This document shows, one piece after another, positions 45,108 through 55,054 of a stretch of DNA of 64,000 bases. The notes under the pieces are model-generated. The model saw only the letters and a program-made list of their open reading frames with translations, was not told the DNA's origin and ran no database searches. The stretch comes from Psychromonas sp030397575 (GTDB lineage Bacteria; Pseudomonadota; Gammaproteobacteria; Enterobacterales; Psychromonadaceae), in the NCBI RefSeq assembly GCF_046250175.1, contig NZ_CP176468.1, one strand, 5' to 3'. Position numbers and translations under genes: made by a program. Position 1 is the stretch's first letter. The number at the start of each line of letters is the position of its first letter.

Positions 45108-46487
45108 TTATAAAGTAATATGCTGCTCAAAAATCGATAAAAACTCATCTTTACGATGACTAACTAAAAGCATGGTACTGTGTTTCTGTGTTGCTAAGTG
45201 CTCTAAGAAATTTAATACTCGATGACGATTTAATTCATCTAAGCCCTGTGTTGGTTCATCTAAAATAAGTAGGTAAGGGGACTTCACTAATGCTCTGGCA
45301 ATCAAGGCTAATCGCTGCTCTCCATAGCTTAGACTTTGGAAAGGTGTTTTTTGTTTATCTTGCATCCCAATTTTAGTTAACCATTGCTCAGCAAGATCAA
45401 TATGAGCAGCACTTGGTTGTTGATAAACGCCAATGGAATCATAAAAACCCGATAAAATAACACTGATAAGATCACTATTAATGCGGTATTGTCTGTGTAA
45501 CTCTGAACTAACAATTCCCATATTCTCTTTGACTTGCCAAATGGTTTCGCCTGAGCCACGTTGATAGCCTAATACCTGAATATCGTTGCTGTAGCATTGT
45601 GCGCAATCACCGGTGATTAACTGCATTAAAGTAGACTTACCACTGCCGTTAGGCCCTGTAATTAAAGTGTGTTGGAGTGGTTTAATCGCAACATCAAGAT
45701 TTTCAAAAACATTCACACCGTTATAATGCACCTTACCGTTATTCAACTTAACCAGATAAGGGTGTTTGAAATCAGCCAACTCACATTGATTTTCTGGCCA
45801 TTGTGTATGATCCGGGGTTGGCGCTAACAGTGCATCGAGTTGTTGTTGAGTTTGTGGATCAGTCAATTCGCCAATTTCCGTTAAGTAACCACGCTCAATA
45901 AAGGCGATATGATTACACCATACGGGGATATCTTGGCGGTTATTAAGCATCAGTAAAACATTAACACCACTTTCACTGAGTTTGTGTAATGCTTGCGATA
46001 GTGCTTCACAGGAGCCTACATCTAAACTATCAAAAGGGTTGTCGCAGACTAATAAGTCAATGCCGCTGAAAATGGCCTGTAACATTAATAATTTTCTACT
46101 CTCACCTGTACTTAACTTCAAATATCCCGTGTCCATTCGGTGAGCTAAGCCAAATTCAACAATTAACGGGTCATGCCATTTTTCTTCAGGTAAAAAATCT
46201 CGTGCTTTGGTAGGGGCTTGTTCTGGATCTACAAAGTCAGGTGCTTCAATGTCTAACGCATTCTCATAAGTGGCTTGTTGTTCCTCAAACGAGATAATGC
46301 CTATTTTATCCAATTCTGGTAGCGATAATGATTCTACTTGATCTGCTTGTAAGGTTCCTTGGAATAATTGGTTGATATACTGTTTACCTGACCCATTTCT
46401 ACCTAATACACACCAGTTTTCATTAGGTTCAATTTGCCACTGTTTAATATTCAATTTTGGATGAACTAAATTTCTAATTTTTAACAT
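45108..46487 (-). CDS. modF: ModF-like double ABC ATPase
   Basis: This 459-residue protein has two ABC ATPase domains and resembles E. coli ModF along its whole length, including the shared GSGETIWQVKENMGIVSSELHRQYR region and SGFYDSIGVYQ. The C-terminal domain is canonical (GPNGSGKST, SLSYGEQRLALIARAL, LLILDEPTQGLD). The N-terminal one is altered: Walker A ends GSGKQ instead of GKS/T, and Walker B reads LLVCDNPFD with Asn where the catalytic Glu belongs. So only the second domain is likely to hydrolyse ATP. ModF (also called PhrA) has an uncertain role near molybdate transport. No modABC genes are nearby, so its context here is unusual. Confidence 0.85.
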   Translation of the reverse strand: MLKIRNLVHPKLNIKQWQIEPNENWCVLGRNGSGKQYINQLFQGTLQADQVESLSLPELDKIGIISFEEQQATYENALDIEAPDFVDPEQAPTKARDFLPEEKWHDPLIVEFGLAHRMDTGYLKLSTGESRKLLMLQAIFSGIDLLVCDNPFDSLDVGSCEALSQALHKLSESGVNVLLMLNNRQDIPVWCNHIAFIERGYLTEIGELTDPQTQQQLDALLAPTPDHTQWPENQCELADFKHPYLVKLNNGKVHYNGVNVFENLDVAIKPLQHTLITGPNGSGKSTLMQLITGDCAQCYSNDIQVLGYQRGSGETIWQVKENMGIVSSELHRQYRINSDLISVILSGFYDSIGVYQQPSAAHIDLAEQWLTKIGMQDKQKTPFQSLSYGEQRLALIARALVKSPYLLILDEPTQGLDELNRHRVLNFLEHLATQKHSTMLLVSHRKDEFLSIFEQHITL

Positions 46488-46756
46488 AAATAATGCCGTT
46501 TAAGTGTATTGGGGAGGTAAAAATTATTGTGCCATAAACAGAGCTTATGAGTAAGAGTGGAAGTTCGCTTTTCTAGCTATATTTAGACACAACTAAATAA
46601 AAGTTATTGAAAAATAATGCTTTATTTATCATTCGTTTGGAAGCGTATTCTTTCCGAAGCCGGCGTTGACCTTCATGTAAAGCCCATTTTAGTGTATGAT
46701 GCTTATGTTTTATCTCAAAAATTCGATTAAATTCACTAGTTAATAAGGATATTAAT

Positions 46757-47761
46757 ATGCGTAAAATCATTTCCTCTTCTATCTTACTTGCCTGCGCTTC
46801 GTTTACACTGCCAGCTGCTGCAAGTGAATGTGGCAAAGTCACAATTGCGGATATGAATTGGGCTTCTGCAACTGTTGTTGCCAACGTTGATCGTTTCATC
46901 CTCGAGCATGGTTTTGGTTGTGATGCTGAGCTAGTACCTGGCGATACAATGCCAACGGGTGCAGCTATGATTGAAAAAGGTCAACCTGATATTGCTCCGG
47001 AATTTTGGAGTAACTCAATGCGTGACGCATTAGATAAAGGTGTTGCTGAAGGTCGTATTCGTTATGCGGGTACCACTTTGACCGATGGCGGTGAAGAAGG
47101 TTTCTGGGTACCGGCTTATATGGTTGAGAAAGATCCATCTTTAGCAACTATCGAAGGCATTAAAGCCAATGCTAAGCTGTTTAAGCACCCTGAAGACCCT
47201 GATCTGTCAGGCTTTATGGGATGTCCTGCTGGCTGGAACTGTCAAATTTCAACGAGTCAATTGTTTACCGCGCTTGATTTAGAATCAGTTGGATTTGAAT
47301 TATTAGATCCAGGTTCTGGTGCTGGTCTATCTGGTTCAATTGCAAAAGCTTACGAACGTGAAGAAGCTTGGTTAGGTTACTACTGGGCACCAACAGCCGT
47401 TTTAGGTAAATATAAAATGGTTAAAGTTGACTTCGGTACAGGCATCGACAAAGAAGAGTTTCTTAACTGTACAACTCAAATCGACTGTTTAACGCCTAAA
47501 GTGACGATGTACCCACCATCTGCTGTTGATTCAGTAGTGACGGAAGAGTTTGCTCAGCGCGCACCTGAAATCGTTAAATACTTAGAAGGTCGTGAGTACA
47601 CTAACGAGCAAATGAATGGTTTATTAGCTTGGATAGAAGAAGAGCAAGCAGACGGTGATTACATCGTTGAGCACTTCCTAACTGACTATGAATCTACATG
47701 GACAACTTGGGTTGATGCACCAACAGCTGCAAAAATTAAAAAAGCATTAGCAGAGTTATAA
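46757..47761 (+). CDS. proX: Glycine betaine ABC transporter, substrate-binding protein (ProX-like)
   Basis: This 334-residue protein has a signal peptide (cleaved near AAASECGK, about residue 22) and an OpuAC/ProX-type binding fold. Landmarks are KVTIADMNWASATVVANV, the DIAPEFWSN segment with a Trp of the quaternary-amine cage, EGFWVPAYMVEK, and two Cys pairs. It binds glycine betaine, proline betaine or choline in the periplasm. The ATG follows AAGGAT. Permease and ATPase genes follow, so this is a full proXWV-type importer for osmoprotection. A terminator-like hairpin lies just after the gene. Confidence 0.88.
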   Translation: MRKIISSSILLACASFTLPAAASECGKVTIADMNWASATVVANVDRFILEHGFGCDAELVPGDTMPTGAAMIEKGQPDIAPEFWSNSMRDALDKGVAEGRIRYAGTTLTDGGEEGFWVPAYMVEKDPSLATIEGIKANAKLFKHPEDPDLSGFMGCPAGWNCQISTSQLFTALDLESVGFELLDPGSGAGLSGSIAKAYEREEAWLGYYWAPTAVLGKYKMVKVDFGTGIDKEEFLNCTTQIDCLTPKVTMYPPSAVDSVVTEEFAQRAPEIVKYLEGREYTNEQMNGLLAWIEEEQADGDYIVEHFLTDYESTWTTWVDAPTAAKIKKALAEL

Positions 47762-47773
47762 ATCCGCAGTATT

Positions 47774-47799
47774 AAGCCTAGTTTTTTCTAGGCTTTTTT
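47774..47799 (+). terminator. Hairpin between proX and proW
   Basis: AAGCCTAG (47774-47781) and CTAGGCTT (47788-47795) form an 8-bp stem with a T6 loop and trailing T run. Inside the operon it likely gives partial termination and surplus binding protein. Confidence 0.75.
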
Positions 47800-47913
47800 A
47801 TCATTCTAGGTAAGTAAATAACCTTTATTTTCTTATAATGTCAGATGACCATCACATGGTTGGCTAGATATTTACCTAGGTTGGTTAAATTTTTTTCAGG
47901 AGAGAAAAAGAAA

Positions 47914-48804
47914 ATGTCAGACAAGTCATGGATCTCAGAAATCCCGCAACTTGATCGTAAAGAATTAAGAGACTTCAAAAAACTACTCGATGGTTTATTT
48001 CGAGACTTTTCACGAGAATACGGAGATGCAATCCAATCTTTCTTCGACCCACTATTAGCTACTCTCATTTGGTTTGAAAAATTATTATTATCCACTCCTT
48101 GGTGGCTGGTTATTATTACTGTAGGCGCCTTTGCGTATGCAGCTAGTCGTTCATTAAAATTAACTGCCTCAGTGATCGTTGCCTTTCTACTTATTGGATA
48201 TTTTGGAATGTGGGAAGATACCATGCGTACCATGAGTATGATCATCGTCTCAACCTTGCTAGCAATATTTATTGGGGTTCCGATAGGTGTTGCGATGGCG
48301 CGCTCTAATCGCATACAGTCTATTGTTACCCCTATTTTAGATGTGATGCAAACTATGCCTGCTTTTGTATACTTAATTCCGGTTGTTATGTTGTTAGGTA
48401 TCGGTAAAGTGCCGGGTGTTATTGCGGTTATTATCTATGCAATCCCACCGGTTATTCGTCTAACCAACTTGGGGATTCGCTTAGTAGATAAAGAAGTATT
48501 AGAAGCCGCCACCGCTTATGGAGCAAGTCCAATACAGCGTTTATTTGGTGTACAAATTCCACTGGCTATGCCCACTATTATGGCTGGTATTAATCAGACC
48601 ATTATGATGGCATTAGCGATGGTAGTTATTGCATCTATGATTGGTGTTAAAGGCTTAGGACAACCGGTTTTACAAGCGATTAGTAATCAATACTTTACTC
48701 AAGGTTTATTAAATGGTCTTGCCATTGTTGCGTTAGCGATTATCTTTGATCGAATCTCTCAAAGTTATGCTAAACGTACATTACAGAATTTTGGAGACCA
48801 TTAA
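47914..48804 (+). CDS. proW: Glycine betaine ABC transporter permease (ProW-like)
   Basis: This membrane protein of about 296 residues has six to seven hydrophobic segments. The conserved EAA cytoplasmic loop reads EAATAYGASPIQRLFGVQIPLAMPTIMAG, typical of OpuAB/ProW permeases, and IGVPIGVAMARS precedes it. It forms the membrane channel of the ProXWV osmoprotectant importer. The start was set at 47914, preceded by AGGAG. The frame extends 69 bp upstream into the leader without a ribosome site. It ends one base before the ATPase gene begins. Confidence 0.88.
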   Translation: MSDKSWISEIPQLDRKELRDFKKLLDGLFRDFSREYGDAIQSFFDPLLATLIWFEKLLLSTPWWLVIITVGAFAYAASRSLKLTASVIVAFLLIGYFGMWEDTMRTMSMIIVSTLLAIFIGVPIGVAMARSNRIQSIVTPILDVMQTMPAFVYLIPVVMLLGIGKVPGVIAVIIYAIPPVIRLTNLGIRLVDKEVLEAATAYGASPIQRLFGVQIPLAMPTIMAGINQTIMMALAMVVIASMIGVKGLGQPVLQAISNQYFTQGLLNGLAIVALAIIFDRISQSYAKRTLQNFGDH

Positions 48805-48805
48805 G

Positions 48806-50044
48806 ATGAGCACAACAGATAAAAAAACACCTTTAATTAGTATTAAGAATCTATATAAAATTTTCGGTAAGAATGACAAAAAGGTGTTAGAACAAGTAAA
48901 AGCAGGAAAATCTAAAGAGGCCATTTTAGCTGAAACTGGCCATACGGTAGGTTTAGCGGATATAAATTTAGATATCTACCCTGGTGAAATATTTGTGATT
49001 ATGGGACTTTCAGGTTCAGGAAAGTCCACATTGATTCGCCACTTCAATCGTCTTATTGACCCAACAGCAGGTGAGATTGTTGTTTCAGGTGAAGATGTGA
49101 TGAAACTCAATGATAAAGAGTTACAAAATTTCCGTCGTAATAAAATGTCCATGGTATTTCAACGCTTTGGCTTAATGCCACATCGTACTGTAATCCAAAA
49201 TATTGCCTATGGTCTGCAAGTGCAAGGTGTGCCTAAAACAGATCGTGAAGCGCGTGCTGAAGAATGGTTAAACACAGTGGGACTTGGTGGGTATTCAAAT
49301 CAATACCCAGGTCAACTTTCTGGCGGTCAACAACAACGTGTTGGTTTAGCTCGTGCATTATGTACAGATGCTGATATCTTATTAATGGATGAAGCCTTCT
49401 CGGCATTAGATCCATTGATCAGAAGTGAAATGCAAGATCAGCTCATTGAATTACAAGATAAGCTACATAAAACCATCGTATTTATTACTCATGATTTAGA
49501 TGAAGCATTACGCATTGGCGATAAAATTGCTATTTTACGAGATGGTTTCTTGATTCAACAAGGCACACCAGTTGATATATTGTTAAATCCGGCTGACGAT
49601 TATGTTGAAGCCTTTGTTAAAGATGTTAACCGCGCGCGCGCATTAACTGTTGAAACAGTGATGCAGCCACAGATTTGTCGTATCTCAAGTGAGAATATTG
49701 GGGAAGCGGTAATGCAGATGCGTAAATCTAAGCATAACTACGGCTACGTAGTTAATGACGATGGTTATCAAGGAGTGATTACACAGGAAACATTAGAAGG
49801 TGTTGAACAAAGTGATTATGGCAATGAAATCACAAATTCACTATTGGAAGATGTTCCATCAGTACAAAGTGATGCACTATTAGAATCTGTAATTCCAGAT
49901 ATGTTAGACAATGAACACCCATTAGCCGTTGTGAATAACGCCGGTGAAGTGGAGGGGCACATATCGAGAAGCACCTTATCTGATATCTTAAGTGACCAGC
50001 CTTCAGAAACAGAAGTTGAGGTTAAACCGTTGGAAAAAGTTTAA
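48806..50044 (+). CDS. proV: Glycine betaine ABC transporter ATPase with CBS domains (ProV-like)
   Basis: This protein of about 413 residues has an ABC ATPase domain with Walker A GLSGSGKSTLIRH, signature LSGGQQQRVGLARAL, Walker B ILLMDEAFSALDPLIR and switch His in FITHDLDEA. Two C-terminal CBS motifs (about residues 280-400) follow, as in ProV/OpuAA. CBS domains in this family respond to ionic strength and gate transport. Gene order X-W-V differs from the V-W-X order of E. coli. Start at 48806 follows GGAG and is one base after the permease stop, so translation is coupled. A strong bidirectional terminator follows. Confidence 0.9.
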   Translation: MSTTDKKTPLISIKNLYKIFGKNDKKVLEQVKAGKSKEAILAETGHTVGLADINLDIYPGEIFVIMGLSGSGKSTLIRHFNRLIDPTAGEIVVSGEDVMKLNDKELQNFRRNKMSMVFQRFGLMPHRTVIQNIAYGLQVQGVPKTDREARAEEWLNTVGLGGYSNQYPGQLSGGQQQRVGLARALCTDADILLMDEAFSALDPLIRSEMQDQLIELQDKLHKTIVFITHDLDEALRIGDKIAILRDGFLIQQGTPVDILLNPADDYVEAFVKDVNRARALTVETVMQPQICRISSENIGEAVMQMRKSKHNYGYVVNDDGYQGVITQETLEGVEQSDYGNEITNSLLEDVPSVQSDALLESVIPDMLDNEHPLAVVNNAGEVEGHISRSTLSDILSDQPSETEVEVKPLEKV

Positions 50045-50068
50045 CTAATTCAAAATATTAATTGATTG

Positions 50069-50103
50069 AAAGCCACCATCATGGCATCCATGATGGTGGC
50101 TTT
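50069..50103. terminator. Bidirectional terminator
   Basis: AAAGCCACCATCATG (50069-50083) and CATGATGGTGGCTTT (50089-50103) form a perfect 15-bp stem with a 5-nt loop, with A and T runs on the two sides. It serves proV and the convergent efflux operon. Confidence 0.9.
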
Positions 50104-50119
50104 TTGTTTTCATATCGGA

Positions 50120-51532
50120 CTAAGTAGGCTTTTGTCCTGAAATAGTCACTTCAGGAGCAATATCTGAGCCGCCTAATGCTTGATATAAGACCGCTTGTAT
50201 ATTGAATTGATTATAGCGGTTTTCTAAAATATCTTGCTCAGTATCACGTAATGTATCTTGTGCATCTAACCAGTCTTGAATGCCAATGGCACCATAGCGA
50301 TATTGGCTTGCATAGATGCGTTCTGCGGCTTCTGCTGCATTATATTGCTCCTGTAATCTTGCCCCTTGATATTGGTATTGTTGTCTTGCTGAAATAGCAT
50401 TATCTACTTCACTAAATGCACCATATAAAGTATCTCTATAGGTAACAATCGCCGATTCCACATCAATTTGTGATAGCTTTTTGTTTAGTTCCATCTCATT
50501 CCATTGCAGGAAAGGTAACATTAAGTTCGCGCCTAATGTGCCAATTGGATTGGATAATAGATCTTTGAGTTGATCAGAAGATGAACCTATCGCGCCGGAT
50601 AAGGTTAAACTCGGCAGATATCCGGCAAAAGTGGCGTCCTTAGTCGCATAAGCAGATTTCAAACTGTAAAGCGCTGACTTCACATCAGGGCGGCGGATTA
50701 ACAGGTCTGCAGGCACACCAGCAGCAATCATGGGAATATTGCCTTCAGGTAATTTATCAATGGTAATTGGCATTTTCATTGGTGGTTGATTATATAAGAT
50801 AGTCAATGCGTTTTGTGCTTCAACAAGCTCCTGTTGTGATTCACTATAGGAGACCTGTTGCTCTGCTAAACTGCGTTGTGATTCAAAAATATCTAGTTGG
50901 GTAACCGCACCTGAACGATATTGGCTTTCAATAATCGCTAAGCTTTGTTTGGCGGAATCTATATTATCTTGGCTTAGGGCTAGGCTTTGTTTTAAATAAC
51001 CAATTTCCCAATACAGAGAAGCAGTGGTTGCAGCGAGACTTTGCGCAGTACTTTCTCTATCCTCGGCATTGGCAAAGCTAGTCCATTTTGCGGCATCAAC
51101 TTCAGAGGCAACACGTCCCCATAAATCCAGTTCATAACTGATCGATAGGTCGGTACTGTAACTGCTGCTACTGTCACTGCTATTTAGTGACGTTTCGCGG
51201 CTCGCATCGGTACTTAAACTGATCTGAAATGAACCTTCTGCTTCCGTTAGGCCTGCTTTTAAACGAGCACTGCGTAAGGTTAGTGTTGCTAATGCTAAAT
51301 CGTTATTACTGATTAAGACTTGCTCAATCAAGGTGTTGAGTTCCGGGTCATTGAAACGTTCCCACCATGGATCAAGTTGCACTTGCTCTGTCACACTCAA
51401 GCTTTGCCAGCTATCTGGAATAGTCACTTCAGGCTGGTAGTCCTGCTCTGGTTGACTTGTACTACAGCCACTGACTAACAATGTAATACCTAAAGCATAA
51501 GTACAACGTAATAATGAAGATGGTTTGATCAT
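50120..51532 (-). CDS. Outer-membrane efflux lipoprotein (TolC/NodT family)
   Basis: This 470-residue protein has a lipoprotein signal (LLVSGCS, Cys near 23) and the long helical repeats of the NodT/OprM class of outer-membrane channel. Typical blocks are WWERFNDPELNTLIEQVLISNNDL, the repeated SARLKAGLTEAEGSF and QYRSGAVTQLDIFESQRSLAEQQ, and a second-half copy QYRYGAIGIQDWLDAQDTL. It would be the exit duct for the MacA-MacB pump, whose genes lie directly upstream; it begins 2 bp after macB ends. A dedicated channel encoded in the macAB operon is common outside the enterics, which use the general TolC. Confidence 0.88.
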   Translation of the reverse strand: MIKPSSLLRCTYALGITLLVSGCSTSQPEQDYQPEVTIPDSWQSLSVTEQVQLDPWWERFNDPELNTLIEQVLISNNDLALATLTLRSARLKAGLTEAEGSFQISLSTDASRETSLNSSDSSSSYSTDLSISYELDLWGRVASEVDAAKWTSFANAEDRESTAQSLAATTASLYWEIGYLKQSLALSQDNIDSAKQSLAIIESQYRSGAVTQLDIFESQRSLAEQQVSYSESQQELVEAQNALTILYNQPPMKMPITIDKLPEGNIPMIAAGVPADLLIRRPDVKSALYSLKSAYATKDATFAGYLPSLTLSGAIGSSSDQLKDLLSNPIGTLGANLMLPFLQWNEMELNKKLSQIDVESAIVTYRDTLYGAFSEVDNAISARQQYQYQGARLQEQYNAAEAAERIYASQYRYGAIGIQDWLDAQDTLRDTEQDILENRYNQFNIQAVLYQALGGSDIAPEVTISGQKPT

Positions 51533-51534
51533 AA

Positions 51535-53475
51535 TTATTCTCTCGCTAATGCATCAACAGGGTCAAGCTGCGCAGCATTTCGTGCTGGTAAAAATCCAAA
51601 AAGAACACCAATTAAGGTAGAGCAGGCAAAGGCTGCGACAATAGAGCCCGTTGAGTAAATCATTTGGAAATTACTGCCAGTGGAAGCAAATATAAAACCT
51701 ATCAGATAGGCGAGGGCAATACCAATGGCACCACCGCATAAACATACTAAGACGGCTTCAATTAAAAACTGTCTTAAAATATCACTTTGCCTTGCACCAA
51801 CTGCCATTCTAACGCCTATTTCACGAGTACGTTCAGTTACAGACACGAGCATGATATTCATTACGCCAATACCACCGACAATTAATGAAATAACGGCAAT
51901 AGCTGAAATTAATAGGGTCATGGTTTGTGTGGTTTTTTCGATACTCTGACGAATTGAATCTGTGTTAACAGTAAAGAAGTCTTGGCTACCGTGACGCATT
52001 TTTAACAGAGAAGTTATTCCTTGTTCAGCGGCACTACTTGATGCTGATTCATTAACCCTAACCGTGATGCTATCAAGGTAGTTTTGATTGATCATGCGAC
52101 TGGCTACTGTGCTATATGGGATCCATACATTTAAGGCATCACTGTTTCGGAAAGTACTGGTTTTAGGTTTAGTGACACCAATAATACGTACCGGCAACTC
52201 GCCAAGGAAAATCACCTCACCAATTGCTGACTTATCTAAGAACAGCGCTTTACGAGTGTTATCATCAATAACGGCATCTTGCGATAAACTTGCTACATTA
52301 GTTTCATCCCAAAATTGACCTTCAGCAATTTCATAGCCTTTAACACGGAAATAATCAGATCCCACACCATTAAAACTGGCTGATACACCTTGGTTTGCAT
52401 AGCGGATCGTACCTGAACTACTGATCGAGGGAGTAACGCTGTCTACGTAGGTTAAGTTTTTGAGCGCGTCACTATCTAACGAAGTTAGAGTACGTACTAA
52501 ATCTGAGCGTCGGTCACCAAATCCAGAACCAGGACGAACGTCAATGGTATTGGTGCCCATCTCACTGATATTTTTTAATACTGCCTGCTGTGAGCCTTCA
52601 CCTAATGCCACCACAGACACTACTGAGGCGATACCAATAATGATGCCAAGCATGGTTAAAAAGGTACGTAAACGATGTGATGACATGGCTAATAAAGCCA
52701 TTTTAAAGGCTTCAACATAACGACTAATGCTATTATTTTTTTTACTGTCAGCATCAAGTTGAGGCAGGTTATTGGTTGTTTTTATTTGCTCTTTTTGTGC
52801 ATCTCTGATGATCACACCATCTTTGATCTCGATGATGCGATCAGCAAAGTTAGCGACATCCATATCATGTGTAACTAAGATAATGGTATGTCCATCATGA
52901 TGCAGTTCTTGTAATAACTTCATCATCTCATCGCCACTTTGGCTATCTAAAGCACCTGTTGGCTCATCGGCAAGAATAACATCACCACCATTCATCAAAG
53001 CTCGGGCAACACTAACACGTTGTTGCTGACCACCACTTAATTCACCGGGTTTATGGTCAAGTCTATCTGCTAATCCTAAACGAGTTAAAAGCACACGTGC
53101 GCGACTGTCTCGTTCGTTTTTGTCTTTTCCTGCATAAATAGCTGGGATTTCTGCGTTTTCAATGGCGTTTAGGTCACCTAATAAATGGTAACGCTGAAAG
53201 ATAAAACCAAAATGCTCTCGACGCAGTTGAGCTAACTGGTCAGCATCCATTTCTGAGGTATCTTGTCCATTGATAAAGTAACTACCTTGGCTAGGTTTAT
53301 CTAAACAACCTAATATATTCATTAAGGTTGATTTACCTGAACCTGATGCACCAACAATCGCGACCATTTCACCACGTTCAATGGATAAATTAACATCATT
53401 TAATACAGTTAGTTTTTGATCTCCCGCGGCGAATGAGCGGAACACGCCTGAGATCGCTAATAGAGGATTATCCAT
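51535..53475 (-). CDS. macB: MacB-type ABC exporter, fused ATPase and permease
   Basis: This 646-residue protein has an N-terminal ABC ATPase domain (Walker A GASGSGKSTLMNILG, signature LSGGQQQRVSVARAL, Walker B VILADEPTGALD) followed by four membrane helices. One lies near residue 270, and three lie in the last 130 residues, around a large periplasmic domain. This is the MacB mechanotransmission exporter layout. With MacA and the channel it pumps macrolides, peptides, heme-like compounds or lipids from the periplasm out of the cell. It follows macA by 3 bp. The physiological substrate in this organism is unknown. Confidence 0.92.
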   Translation of the reverse strand: MDNPLLAISGVFRSFAAGDQKLTVLNDVNLSIERGEMVAIVGASGSGKSTLMNILGCLDKPSQGSYFINGQDTSEMDADQLAQLRREHFGFIFQRYHLLGDLNAIENAEIPAIYAGKDKNERDSRARVLLTRLGLADRLDHKPGELSGGQQQRVSVARALMNGGDVILADEPTGALDSQSGDEMMKLLQELHHDGHTIILVTHDMDVANFADRIIEIKDGVIIRDAQKEQIKTTNNLPQLDADSKKNNSISRYVEAFKMALLAMSSHRLRTFLTMLGIIIGIASVVSVVALGEGSQQAVLKNISEMGTNTIDVRPGSGFGDRRSDLVRTLTSLDSDALKNLTYVDSVTPSISSSGTIRYANQGVSASFNGVGSDYFRVKGYEIAEGQFWDETNVASLSQDAVIDDNTRKALFLDKSAIGEVIFLGELPVRIIGVTKPKTSTFRNSDALNVWIPYSTVASRMINQNYLDSITVRVNESASSSAAEQGITSLLKMRHGSQDFFTVNTDSIRQSIEKTTQTMTLLISAIAVISLIVGGIGVMNIMLVSVTERTREIGVRMAVGARQSDILRQFLIEAVLVCLCGGAIGIALAYLIGFIFASTGSNFQMIYSTGSIVAAFACSTLIGVLFGFLPARNAAQLDPVDALARE

Positions 53476-53478
53476 TAT

Positions 53479-54651
53479 TTAAAACCCCATTGGTGAACGC
53501 GGTTTACGAGTACGTGATGGGGAGTTAGCCGCCGCAGAACCAACCACTATTTGGTCGCCTTCTGCTAAACCATCGGTCACTTCTGTATAAATTTTATTGC
53601 TGATGCCTACTTGTACATCTTTATAAGTCACTTGGTCATTTTCAAGTACTGGTACTTGGTAACGTACTGGACGACCTGGTCGTTTTTGCAATACTTGTGA
53701 AGGCACTAAAAGTACGTTGTCCGCTTTATTTAAAACAATTGATACTTGTGCTGTCATGCCAATACGTAAAACACCATCTGGGTTGGCTACTTCAAACAAA
53801 CCATTATAATAAATAGCATCTGAATCACTGGATTCCATATCACTATCATCACCATCCATTGATGTCGGACCTGGCTCGATAGCACGTAACGTCGCTTCAT
53901 AACGTTTATTGGGTTGACCTAAAATAGTGAAATAGACCGCTTGGCCTGGGTGTGTATTGATTACATCTGCTTCTGAGATTTGTGCCTGTACTGTCATTCG
54001 ACTCAAGTCTGCTAATTCGACCAATGTTGGTGTTGTTTGGCTGGCGTTTACTGTTTGACCGACTTCAACTGAATGATAGACAACCACACCTTCCATCGGG
54101 GCTTTGATAACGGTGTAGCCTAGGTCTAACTCGGCGCTTGCAATGCTGAGTTTATCTTGTATTTGTTCTGCTTTTAATTGATCAAGTTCTGCTTTATAGA
54201 CAGCTAAATCAGCTTCCGCTGTTTCATAATCTTCTTTTGAGCTTGCATTATCTTTGAACATTGCTTTTTGACGATTAAAGGCTTTTTGTGCTTGATTGAT
54301 TTGTGCTTGCTTCGCCTTATATTCGGCATTGGTACTAGCCAGTGACGCTTTAGCGGTTTCTAAATCATTTTTTTGCGTTAAATTATCGATTTCTGCAATT
54401 AAGTCACCTTTATTAACATGCTCTCCAAGTGGAGCGGGTAAGCTGATAACTTGCCCTGATACCTGTGAACCCACACTAACTAGCTTAGAGGCTTGTAACA
54501 TGCCTATTGCGAGTACGCTATTTTCGATATTTCCTCGCTGAACGGGTTGGGTAGCATAGCCTTGCGCAGGCTCTTCATTTTCAATAAAGTAAAATGCCCC
54601 AGCGGTTAATAAAATAGCTGCAATGACAATAATGATTAACATTTTTTTCAT
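53479..54651 (-). CDS. macA: MacA-type periplasmic adaptor protein
   Basis: This 390-residue membrane fusion protein has an N-terminal anchor helix (residues 4-25), a lipoyl/barrel-sandwich half motif (VSVGSQVSGQVISLPAPLGEHVNKGDLIAEID), and a long coiled-coil hairpin (about 80-165). A second half motif (LGYTVIKAPMEGVVVYHSVEVGQTVNA) and beta-barrel and membrane-proximal domains follow. It links MacB in the inner membrane to the outer-membrane channel. It is the first gene of the operon. A stretch of Ser/Asp (MDGDDSDMESSDSD) in the membrane-proximal part is an unusual acidic insertion. Confidence 0.9.
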   Translation of the reverse strand: MKKMLIIIVIAAILLTAGAFYFIENEEPAQGYATQPVQRGNIENSVLAIGMLQASKLVSVGSQVSGQVISLPAPLGEHVNKGDLIAEIDNLTQKNDLETAKASLASTNAEYKAKQAQINQAQKAFNRQKAMFKDNASSKEDYETAEADLAVYKAELDQLKAEQIQDKLSIASAELDLGYTVIKAPMEGVVVYHSVEVGQTVNASQTTPTLVELADLSRMTVQAQISEADVINTHPGQAVYFTILGQPNKRYEATLRAIEPGPTSMDGDDSDMESSDSDAIYYNGLFEVANPDGVLRIGMTAQVSIVLNKADNVLLVPSQVLQKRPGRPVRYQVPVLENDQVTYKDVQVGISNKIYTEVTDGLAEGDQIVVGSAAANSPSRTRKPRSPMGF

Positions 54652-55054
54652 GGGTTAAAGGTATCCATAATGCATAAAAAGTATCAGTAAATTACTTTAA
54701 AAAGTGGTTAATTTGACGCTGCAAATAGGGGCAAAAAAGTAGAGTGGAAATGTAATGACAAGGTTTAAATTCATTACTGTTTCACTCTTAACAAGCACCA
54801 ATTTGCTCACTTTATAAAGAGATTCAAGGTATTATTACTATGATATTCACCTCTAAGTTAAGGGGCGGTTAAGGTCATAGCTAAAACTTAATGATATTCT
54901 TGTTTTTATAGTAAGTTGTTGATGTGCCGAAAAACTATGTCAGCTTAAGTGAGATTTATATTGGTACACTTTAAGTACATTTATCAATTCAGATGAATGT
55001 TCGATTTAAGCGAGCTCTTAAATTGATTTAAAAAACTTAAAGGAAATATACATA
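54652..55054. other. Divergent region between efflux operon and rpfF
   Basis: These 403 AT-rich bases hold the promoters of macA and rpfF and no supported gene. No convincing operator was recognised. AAGGA ten bases before rpfF is its ribosome site. Confidence 0.4.

Noticed and set aside
46573..46899. 108-codon minus-strand frame overlapping proX
   Set aside because: Shadow of the well-supported proX gene on the opposite strand with no family resemblance.
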